Assembly: GCA_002499455.1 (NCBI GenBank)
Contig: DALN01000021.1
Span: 1-8,414, forward strand
Direction: 5' to 3'
Origin: Methanoculleus sp. UBA77
GTDB lineage: Archaea > Halobacteriota > Methanomicrobia > Methanomicrobiales > Methanoculleaceae
Length of the DNA stretch: 8,414 nucleotides
Shown here: positions 1 to 6,041 of the stretch, piece by piece
How the letters are laid out: every line of letters starts with the position of its first letter
Position numbering within the stretch: the stretch's first letter is position 1
The notes under the pieces: generated by a model
What the model was told of the DNA's origin: nothing
Database searches by the model: none
What the model saw: the letters and a program-made list of their open reading frames with translations, nothing else
Made by a program: the position numbers and the translations under genes

Positions 1-531
1 GTCATCCTCGACGAGATCGGGCGGGGGACGAGCACGCTCGACGGCTGCGCCATCGCCCGGTCGGTGGTCGAGTTCCTCCACGGGAAGGCCTCCGCCGGCC
101 CCCGGACGCTCTTTGCGACCCACTTCCATGACCTGATCGACCTCGAGGGGAAGCAGAAGCGGGTGAAGAACTTCCACTTCGCCGTGAGGGATACGGGAGA
201 GGACGTCGTCTTCCTCAGAAAGATCATCCCCGGCGCGACCGACCGGAGTTACGGCGTCCACGTGGCGCACCTCGCCGGGGTCCCGAAGAAGGTGACCGAC
301 CGGGCGATGGAACTCCTCAAAGAAGCATCCACACGGGAGATCCCGGCCGGACCGCGGGCGCCCCGCTACACCCAGATGCTCCTCGTCGACTCCGGCGAGG
401 GAGCGGTTGCGGAGAACCCGGCGGTCGGGGAACTCAAGAGGCTCAACCCTGACGAGATGACACCGATAGAAGCCTTGAACACCCTCTGCCGTCTCCGGAA
501 GATGGCAAACGGGGAGAGGTGCGACCGATGA
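1..531 (+). CDS. mutS: DNA mismatch repair protein MutS, C-terminal part (5' end outside window)
   Basis: MutS is the mismatch-recognition ATPase that clamps on mispaired DNA and recruits MutL. The reading frame is open from base 1, so only the last 176 codons are present. Residues 1-11 of the fragment (VILDEIGRGTS) are the Walker B motif running into the conserved GRGTS segment. ATHFHDL, encoded at 118-138, is the switch-histidine region of the MutS/ABC ATPase. PGATDRSYGVHVAHLAGVP follows, the usual dimer-interface stretch, and then a helix-rich tail ending in a PIEALNTLCRLRKM-type helix typical of MutS1. The mismatch-binding, connector and lever domains and the Walker A loop lie upstream and cannot be checked. 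The stop overlaps the mutL start (ATGA), so the two genes are probably co-translated. Family assignment is firm; MutS1 rather than a MutS2 paralogue is supported by the tail and by the mutL neighbour. Confidence 0.96.
   Translation, partial: VILDEIGRGTSTLDGCAIARSVVEFLHGKASAGPRTLFATHFHDLIDLEGKQKRVKNFHFAVRDTGEDVVFLRKIIPGATDRSYGVHVAHLAGVPKKVTDRAMELLKEASTREIPAGPRAPRYTQMLLVDSGEGAVAENPAVGELKRLNPDEMTPIEALNTLCRLRKMANGERCDR
511..521 (+). promoter_or_regulatory. Shine-Dalgarno for mutL, inside mutS
   Basis: A GGGGAGAGGTG run in the last codons of mutS lies six bases before the ATG at 528. It supports that ATG as the mutL start over the in-frame GTG at 519, which lies within the purine-rich site itself. 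Confidence 0.6.
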
Positions 532-2292
532 CCGATGGAAAGATCCGGGTCCTCGACCCGGACACCGTGAATCAGATCGCCGCCGGCGAGGTCGTGGAGC
601 GGCCGGCATCGGTAGCAAAGGAGCTTCTCGAGAACGCGATCGACGCGGGCGCGACGAGCATCCTCCTCGACGTGGCCACAGATATGGCCGGGATCACGAA
701 GATCCGGGTGACCGACGACGGCGAGGGGATGACGGCAGAAGAGGCGGTCCTCGCGTTTCACCCCCACGCGACGAGCAAGATCCGCGATATCGCCGATCTT
801 GCGGCCATCCGGACACTCGGGTTCCGGGGCGAAGCGCTCGCGAGCATCGCCGCCGTCGCGGAGGTGACGTTGATCACCCGTCCACGGGGAGCCGGGGCGC
901 TTGCCGGGACACGGATCGTCGTCCGGGGCGGCGAGGTCGTGGAGAAGAGCGAGGTCGGGGCGCCGGAGGGGACGACGATCGTCGTGGAGCACCTCTTCTA
1001 CAACACCCCCGCCCGCCGGAAGTTCTTGAAGAGCAGGAACACCGAGCTCGCCCACCTCTACGCCGTCGTCGAGAACCTCTCGCTCGCCCACGGGGAGGTC
1101 GCCTTCCGGGTCATCCACAACGGAAAGGAGCGGATGGCGACCCAGCGGGCCGGGGGGCTCCTTGCCATCATCGCCGGCCTGTATGGGGCGGACCTCGCCC
1201 GGGCGCTCGTCCCGGTCGAGGGGAGGCTCCCCTTCCTCCGTATCGGCGGCTACATCTCCCGGCCCTCGGAGAGCAGGGGGAACCCCTCGCAGGTCTTAAT
1301 CAGCATCAACGGGAGGGCCATCTCCTCCCGGCCGATCGCCGCCGCCATCCGGGAGGGCTACGGGACCCTCCTCCCGAAGGACCGCTACCCCGTGGCGTTC
1401 CTCGATCTCGCGCTCGACACCGATCTCGTGGACGTCAACGTCCACCCGACGAAGCGGGAGGTCCGCCTCTCCCGGGAACGGGAGATCCTCGCGGCGGTCA
1501 CGGCCGCGGTCGAGGAGGCGCTCGCCGGGCACGACCTCGTCGGCGAGACACCGGCGGAGCCCGTGCAGCAGCAACTCACCGCGGGAGAGCCCGAACGGGT
1601 GCCGGACCCCGCCCCGGCGGCCCGCGAGGCCGAAGCCGCCTACGCCCCCGGACACCGTGAGGTTGCCCTCTCCGAGAGGCAGCTCCGCCGGACGGAGGCG
1701 GAGGGGCAGGAGAACCTCCTCCCCGCGATGGAACCGGTCGGGCAGGTGGCCGCGACCTACATCGTCGCGGAGGGGGCCGACGGCACCCTCTACCTCGTCG
1801 ACCAGCACGCGGCCCACGAGCGGATCCTCTACGATCAGGTCGCGGAAGAGCGCGATAAGGCCGCGGGGTCGCAGGAGCTGCTCATGCCGGTCGTCCTCTC
1901 CCTCCCCCCGAAGGACTCAGCGGCGCTCCGGGACGCGATACCCCTCCTCGCGGATGAGGGGTTCACCGTCGAGGAGTTCGGCCGGGACACCTTCGCCGTC
2001 CGGGCGGTGCCGGCAGCCCTCGGAGCCGTCGAGGACCCGGGATCAGTCAGGGAGACGATCGCCGAGATCCTGGACGGCGAATCCCGCACCGGACCCGACC
2101 GGCGCGAGGCCGTCACCTGCATCGTCGCCTGCAGGGGGGCGGTGAAGGCCGGCGCCCGTCCTCACGCACGACCAGCAGAAGCGCCTCCTCGCCCAGCTCG
2201 CCCGGACGAAGACCCCCTGGACCTGCCCCCACGGGAGGCCGACGGTCGTGGCGTTTGATAAGCGCAAACTCGACGGGTTGTTCAAGCGGTGA
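528..2292 (+). CDS. mutL: DNA mismatch repair protein MutL, endonuclease type, frameshifted near the 3' end
   Basis: MutL is the GHKL ATPase that links mismatch recognition to strand removal. Its C-terminal domain nicks DNA in organisms lacking MutH. Seen from the ATG at 528: ATPase motif I around residues 14-40 (AAGEVVERPASVAKELLENA), the DDGEGM and TLGFRGEALASI nucleotide-lid motifs, FYNTPARRKF, and VDVNVHPTKREV near residue 305. A charged, proline/alanine-rich linker of about 70 residues follows, then the endonuclease motif DQHAAHERILYD at 425-436 and ACRGAVKAG at 534-542. The main frame then runs into arginine/proline-rich nonsense and stops at 2258. The +1 frame from 2158 gives VLTHDQQKRLLAQL, then CPHGRPT, ending in LDGLFKR and TGA at 2290-2292. 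The joined product would be about 587 residues, normal for MutL. The shift must lie between 2146 and 2157, because the other frame has a TGA at 2143-2145. It is either a real mutation or an extra C in the CCC at 2155-2157. Confidence 0.95.
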
Positions 2293-2338
2293 TGAGACCA
2301 CCCGCCGTCGCGATACAAAAAAACTCCAAAACCACTTG

Positions 2339-2343
2339 TTTTT
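2339..2343 (+). terminator. T5 run, possible mutL terminator
   Basis: A TTTTT run sits about 46 bases past the restored mutL stop, inside the first AT-rich stretch after the gene. Archaeal RNA polymerase can terminate on short T runs without a hairpin, and none is obvious here. It is immediately followed by A6, so it could equally be read as a TATA-like element. Confidence 0.3.
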
Positions 2344-2525
2344 AAAAAATAATGGAGATACACCATCTAAAAGAACGAAATTCCGTATCATAATGGATTT
2401 ATTCCGGGAAATCAGTATTATTATACGTCGCAGCGGGCTTCCGTTGCAGACGAAATGGATTGAACTAATACGACACCGATTCGGCGGATTCACCTCCGCA
2501 TGCGAGGGGGTAACCAGCAGGCCCT

Positions 2526-2570
2526 GATGCACAGCCAGAGTATCGACTCGCAGATCGATATTCCCGCATC
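2526..2570. repeat. Nested inverted repeat
   Basis: TATCGA at 2541-2546 and TCGATA at 2555-2560 form a perfect 6-bp inverted repeat with an 8-base spacer. Outside them, GATGC at 2526-2530 pairs with GCATC at 2566-2570 across a 10/5 internal loop. It could be an RNA stem or a protein-binding site; no flanking T run marks it as a terminator. Confidence 0.35.
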
Positions 2571-2702
2571 ACTGGTCCTCTCCTCTGGTCGCCCGAGAAT
2601 CACGCCGGGAAAGAAGAGGTGACGGGATATGCCCCTAAACGTCCTGCCGAAGGTGATTACCTCTCGACAACCCATTTACCCGCCACCTTTTTTCCAGATA
2701 CT

Positions 2703-2744
2703 GTTTTGAACGACTTTCCCGAAGGGAAAGGAGTTCGAGAAAAC
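2703..2744. repeat. Extended imperfect hairpin in the convergent gap
   Basis: The core is a perfect 7-bp stem, CTTTCCC at 2714-2720 and GGGAAAG at 2724-2730, with a GAA loop. Outside it come a GA/GA mismatch step (2712-2713 with 2731-2732), then AAC/GTT (2709-2711 with 2733-2735), and after a 1/4 internal loop GTTTT/AAAAC (2703-2707 with 2740-2744). It lies just beyond the T7 that follows the minus-strand operon. It may stabilise a 3' end or block read-through between convergent transcripts. Confidence 0.5.
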
Positions 2745-2746
2745 CC

Positions 2747-2753
2747 AAAAAAA
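2747..2753 (-). terminator. T7 terminator of the protease-nucleotidase-PsbP operon
   Basis: Read on the minus strand, the TAA stop of the PsbP-like gene is followed after one C by TTTTTTT, then GGG and TTTT. Long T runs directly after a stop codon are the usual archaeal factor-independent termination signal. Confidence 0.6.
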
Positions 2754-2754
2754 G

Positions 2755-3360
2755 TTAAATGAACCGGAACGACTCCGCCGTCGGAGCCGCATCGACGTTG
2801 TAGATATCGTACTTCGGGGGGAAGACCGTGTGCATGACCGAGTAGATGACGCCATCCTTGACGGCGTAGCGGGCGACGAAGGTGTACCGGTCCTCATCGA
2901 CGATGGGGACGGAGAACTCCGACCGGTATGCCGGGACGCCGTCAAGAGTGATCTTCTCCGTCGAGATCCATTCGGCACCGATTCCGGCGCGAAGATCCTC
3001 GATGTAGGTCGCGTTCAGGGCTTCGAGGATCTCTTCATCGGTGAGGCTCTTGTTCACGACCGGGATCGTGTTCACGCGGACTTCTTCGTGCTTGTCCGGC
3101 GAGGAGAACCAGACGCTCTCGCCGGACTCGGTGTAGAACCACCCCTCCGGGCAGGTGACGGCATAGCCGTAGGTGGTGTTGACGTAGGTGCCGTTCCCGG
3201 GAACGGGCGCCGGGGTCGCGGTCGGTGCAGGGGTCGGGGTGAGATTCTCCTCACCCGTGCCGGCGGTCTGCGGGGCGGCGAGGCCGGGCATCAGGACCGC
3301 GATGACGGCGACGAGGGCGACCGCAAGAACCCCGGCGATCATCAGGCTCTTCGGTTTCAT
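2755..3360 (-). CDS. Secreted or membrane-anchored PsbP-like protein
   Basis: This is a 201-residue protein from the ATG at 3360. A lysine-containing N-tip is followed by a hydrophobic segment at about residues 6-29, with no lipobox cysteine, so it is either a signal peptide or a retained anchor. A linker rich in Thr, Pro and Ala follows (about 40-55). The remaining globular domain starts YVNTTYGYAVTCPEGWF near residue 59 and matches the beginning of PsbP/DUF1795-like domains (strand, GY or GF, PxGW). It ends in short strands up to SFRFI. Proteins of this form are common at the surface of Methanomicrobiales; their ligand is not known to me. The nucleotidase stop is two bases upstream, and an in-frame GTG at 3366 overlaps that stop (GTGA), so the start is either GTG or ATG. 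Translation is probably coupled in both cases. The protein is certain to be real; the fold assignment is moderate. Confidence 0.85.
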   Translation of the reverse strand: MKPKSLMIAGVLAVALVAVIAVLMPGLAAPQTAGTGEENLTPTPAPTATPAPVPGNGTYVNTTYGYAVTCPEGWFYTESGESVWFSSPDKHEEVRVNTIPVVNKSLTDEEILEALNATYIEDLRAGIGAEWISTEKITLDGVPAYRSEFSVPIVDEDRYTFVARYAVKDGVIYSVMHTVFPPKYDIYNVDAAPTAESFRFI

Positions 3361-3362
3361 GG

Positions 3363-5012
3363 TCACCCGGGTACGTGGCCCTGACCGGCATAAATACCCT
3401 TCAGTCCCGTCGCATTGACGACGGTGATCCTCCCCTCGACCGTCGGGGCTGCAGGCACGTTCACGCGCAGGTACTCGAGAACGGGATCGATGTCATAGAT
3501 GCCCGTCGCGGCCACGTCCGCCCCCGCGAAGAGGGCGTAACCGTCCCCGCCGCCGGCAGTAAACTCGCTCATCACCACCCGGTAGGTGCGGTCGTCCTCG
3601 AGGGGCGCCGTTGTGCCGTCGAAGGTCACGGAGACGTCCCTGATGCGGTTGCCAGGGTGGACGACGTGCGGCGTGCCGTCGGCGTCGTAGGTCGCGGTAT
3701 ACGGCATTGCGCCCGCATCGATGGTGAAAGCAAGACCGCTCACCTGCAGGAACCCGCCGGAGGCGACCCCGCTCGTCTCCTCCGAGAGGGCAGCGGCGGA
3801 GATCTCCAGCGCCTGCCGGATCTGCCCGCCGGTCAGGTTGACGGCGACAAGCCTGTTCTGGAAGGGGAGGATCGTCGCCAGATCCTCGCGGGAGAGCGGC
3901 CCGGCCGGGATGACGGTATCCCCCCGGATGCCGCCGCCGTTCACGAGCGCGATATCCGCCCCGGGGACCGCCGCCCGCCAGGCGTCGGCGACCAGGTTGC
4001 CCGCGGCCGCTTCGCCGCCCCGCACCGCGCTCCTCCGGAGGTCGAGCGGCGCTGCAAGCACCCCCGCCGTCCCGTTGACGGCCGCCCTGTGCTCCTGGAG
4101 GTAGGAGGCGAGGAACGCATCCACCGCCGGGTCCGCGGGGACGGCCTCGTCGAGGAAGACCCATTCCCATGACGGGTCCGTGATCCCCGTCCCGGTGCAG
4201 GTGAACCGGAGCACCCCGATCCGCTCTCCCCGCATCCCGTCGCTGACGATGATGGTCTTCCAGCCGCCGGGGCCCTCGACCGTCTCGTTTACGTAGATGT
4301 GGTCATGCCCGCCGACGATCAGGTCGATGCCCGCAACCGACCGGGCGACCTCGCGGTCGAGTTCCACCCCCATGTGGGTGAGGGCGATCACGATCGCCGC
4401 TCCCTCTGCCCGGAGGTCCGCCGTCGTCCGTGCGGCAACCCCCACAACGTCGGGGTCGACACGGACCCCGTCGCCGGGCAGGGAGAGCCGGGCGAGGTCA
4501 GGCGTCATCAGCCCGAAGACCCCCACCTTCACCCCGCCGGCGTCGAGGATCGCCGAGGGCTGCACCGTCCCGTTCCCGGAGGGGATCAGGTTTGCGCAGA
4601 CGATCGGGAACCCGGCATGGCGGGTCGCGTTCCAGTAGGTGGCGGCGCCGTAATCGAACTCGTGATTGCCGGGGCAGGCGGCGTCGTAGCCAGCGAGGGT
4701 CATCGCCCGCAGTTCGGGCTCGCCCCCAAACGTGCTGTACATCGTCCCGGTGAGGTCGTCACCCGCCGAGAGGAGGAGCACGCCGTCGGCAGCATCCTCG
4801 AACTCTCTCGATATCGTGGCGATCCGGGAGAGCCCGCCGACCGTGCACCCGGTCTCGTTCAGGTAGGGCTCCACCTGACCGTGCAGGTCCGACGTGAAGA
4901 TCACCACGAGGTCGACTGACGGGTCCCCGCCGCCGACCGGGAAGAGGAAGAAGAGCCCCCCCGCAACGACGGCGGCAATGAGGAGGAGAACGAGCAGGTA
5001 ACGGGGTTTCAT
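3363..5012 (-). CDS. UshA-type 5'-nucleotidase / metallophosphoesterase, membrane-anchored
   Basis: A two-domain extracellular nucleotidase of 549 residues that would release phosphate from nucleotides or related phosphoesters. Residues 5-24 are a hydrophobic N-terminal anchor or signal. The calcineurin-like domain shows all its metal-ligand motifs: SDLHG with D42 and H44, GDD at 84-86, GNHEFD at 115-120, a THMG histidine, and GGHDH further on. The C-terminal 5'-nucleotidase domain has NGGGIRG from residue 358 and GGGDGY at 487-492, the loop that stacks on the base. Length is close to E. coli UshA (550). I chose the ATG at 5012 over the longer frame to 5096, because the long version overlaps the upstream gene by 59 bases and adds a non-hydrophobic tail in front of the anchor. 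The gap to the protease gene is 25 bases and the next gene overlaps or abuts the stop, so it is the middle gene of an operon. A GGAG 15 bases before the ATG could pair with CTCC at 5020-5017. The exact substrate cannot be read from sequence. Confidence 0.93.
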   Translation of the reverse strand: MKPRYLLVLLLIAAVVAGGLFFLFPVGGGDPSVDLVVIFTSDLHGQVEPYLNETGCTVGGLSRIATISREFEDAADGVLLLSAGDDLTGTMYSTFGGEPELRAMTLAGYDAACPGNHEFDYGAATYWNATRHAGFPIVCANLIPSGNGTVQPSAILDAGGVKVGVFGLMTPDLARLSLPGDGVRVDPDVVGVAARTTADLRAEGAAIVIALTHMGVELDREVARSVAGIDLIVGGHDHIYVNETVEGPGGWKTIIVSDGMRGERIGVLRFTCTGTGITDPSWEWVFLDEAVPADPAVDAFLASYLQEHRAAVNGTAGVLAAPLDLRRSAVRGGEAAAGNLVADAWRAAVPGADIALVNGGGIRGDTVIPAGPLSREDLATILPFQNRLVAVNLTGGQIRQALEISAAALSEETSGVASGGFLQVSGLAFTIDAGAMPYTATYDADGTPHVVHPGNRIRDVSVTFDGTTAPLEDDRTYRVVMSEFTAGGGDGYALFAGADVAATGIYDIDPVLEYLRVNVPAAPTVEGRITVVNATGLKGIYAGQGHVPG

Positions 5013-5037
5013 CACTGGAGGTTCGCTCTCCGGCGAG

Positions 5038-5913
5038 TTATGACCTTCGCTCGAGTGGTGCGGCCGGCGAATCATCGGAGGCGCAGATATCGGCAAGCAG
5101 GTCTTCTATCGAGCCCGCGTACTTCACCTGGATCCCGAAGTTCTCCTCGATGAACTCCTTTGCATCCACGATCACCGGCCGCTGCCATCCGGGCATCGGC
5201 CAGCCGACCGGCCCGCCCTCCGCCCGGTACTCGACCATCCGGTCGTTTCCCTCCGGGAGGACAAGGAGCGTCTTCCCGCTCGCCGCGGCGGCCTCCGCCT
5301 TCTCGAGGACGCCGCCGACCGGGCCGATGCCCCCGTTCTCATCGATGCTCCCGGTCACGGTCACGTTCCCGTCGAGCGGGAGCCCCTCGAGCACCGATAT
5401 GAGGAGGACGGCCATCAACGCCCCCGCACTGGGGCCGTCGATCTCCGAGACCTCGTCCGGTCCCATGATGCTGAAGATGATATCGCTCGTTGTGATATCG
5501 GCACGGGAATGGTTGACCGCAAGGGCGACCGCCCGGTTTGCGGTCTCCTGGAAGACGATCCCCATCAGGGGCGTCGTCTGGACGAGCACCCGCCCTTTTC
5601 CGGGCACGACCTCGACCGAGATGGTCACCATCGCGCCCTCTTCGGTCGCCTCCTCGTAGAGGAACGGGCCGCTCCGGCCGGGCTCGATCCTCCGCAGGAC
5701 GACCGGCGCCTGCATCGAGGCTGTGCCGGTCCCGGCCTCCCCTTCCGGGGAGAGGCGGGCCGTTACCGCGACCTGGTCCGCGGCCACTTCTCCGGGGCCG
5801 GCGGCAGGGGGCGAAGGGCCGTAATCCAGAACGGGGATGGCCGCGAGGAGGAAGACGTTCACGGCGAGCGAGAGGACAAATAGAATCGCCAGAGTCTTCT
5901 CCTGGATCCGCAT
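5038..5913 (-). CDS. Membrane-anchored Lon-like archaeal serine protease (COG1750 type)
   Basis: A 291-residue protein with the proteolytic domain of Lon but no ATPase. An N-terminal hydrophobic segment (about 8-28) is followed by a Pro/Ala/Gly linker. The S16 domain carries EIDGPSAGA with catalytic S162, then TGSIDENGGIGPVGGVLEK with K205. The Ser-Lys spacing of 43 residues equals that of E. coli Lon (S679/K722), which supports a working dyad. The orientation implied by the N-terminal anchor puts the active site outside the cell. The frame is open to an ATG at 5931, but the TATA box at 5938-5946 predicts transcription starting near 5916. I therefore favour the ATG at 5913, which gives a typical short charged tip (MRIQEK) before the hydrophobic core and an almost leaderless mRNA. 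It is the first gene of the operon. Targets are unknown; removal of signal peptides or misfolded exported proteins are possibilities only. Confidence 0.92.
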   Translation of the reverse strand: MRIQEKTLAILFVLSLAVNVFLLAAIPVLDYGPSPPAAGPGEVAADQVAVTARLSPEGEAGTGTASMQAPVVLRRIEPGRSGPFLYEEATEEGAMVTISVEVVPGKGRVLVQTTPLMGIVFQETANRAVALAVNHSRADITTSDIIFSIMGPDEVSEIDGPSAGALMAVLLISVLEGLPLDGNVTVTGSIDENGGIGPVGGVLEKAEAAAASGKTLLVLPEGNDRMVEYRAEGGPVGWPMPGWQRPVIVDAKEFIEENFGIQVKYAGSIEDLLADICASDDSPAAPLERRS

Positions 5914-5937
5914 ATGCTGCCCGGATACCATCCTTTC

Positions 5938-5946
5938 AAATATATA
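5938..5946 (-). promoter_or_regulatory. TATA box and BRE for the protease operon
   Basis: On the minus strand the sequence reads GGAAAGG then TATATATTT, a purine-rich BRE followed by a near-consensus archaeal TATA box. With the usual 26-base spacing, transcription would begin near 5916, three bases before the ATG at 5913. It is the only strong box found upstream of the three-gene cluster. Confidence 0.65.
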
Positions 5947-5977
5947 CCTTTCCGGGGGGCGTACCGGGTCAGGTGCT

Positions 5978-5996
5978 CCTCCGGCCGGACCGGAGG
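5978..5996. terminator. Hairpin downstream of the MATE gene
   Basis: CCTCCGG (5978-5984) and CCGGAGG (5990-5996) form a 7-bp GC-rich stem with a 5-base loop, about 45 bases past the MATE stop. On the minus strand a short TTTT (near 6017-6020) comes before it rather than after. It could end MATE transcripts, but could also be an upstream element of the protease promoter. Confidence 0.35.
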
Positions 5997-6041
5997 CATC
6001 GTGCAGGATTGGTTGAGAAAAGGGTGGGGAAAGCCTCTGGA

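Larger units (their letters stand above)
2293..2754. other. Convergent intergenic gap, 462 bp, no convincing gene
   Basis: The gap between the mutL stop and the stop of the minus-strand PsbP-like gene is clearly AT-richer than its flanks, mainly at 2320-2430. It holds the T5 run at 2339, an inverted repeat at 2526-2570, a hairpin at 2703-2744 and the T7 at 2747-2753. A plus-strand ORF at 2393-2527 (45 codons, from an ATG in an AT-rich context) and a minus-strand ORF at 2490-2675 are open, but neither has a good ribosome binding site, G/C-ending codons like the neighbours, or a recognisable motif. I treat both as chance. No tRNA or known RNA fold was recognised. Confidence 0.6.

Noticed and set aside
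366..1118. A 250-codon minus-strand ORF opposite mutS/mutL
   Set aside because: It is antisense to well-supported coding sequence, has no family features, and is kept open by the high GC of the mutL frame.
2255..2527. Plus-strand ORF (90 codons) starting in the mutL tail, including a 45-codon inner ORF from 2393
   Set aside because: It begins inside the restored mutL frame, has no ribosome binding site, its codons do not match the neighbours, and the inner peptide resembles nothing I know.
2490..2675. Minus-strand ORF of 61 codons in the convergent gap
   Set aside because: It lies beyond the operon terminator, shows mixed codon use rich in Cys and Arg, and has only a distant GGTGG before the ATG.
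3375..4172. Plus-strand ORF of 265 codons
   Set aside because: It is antisense to the 5'-nucleotidase, whose catalytic motifs are all intact on the other strand.
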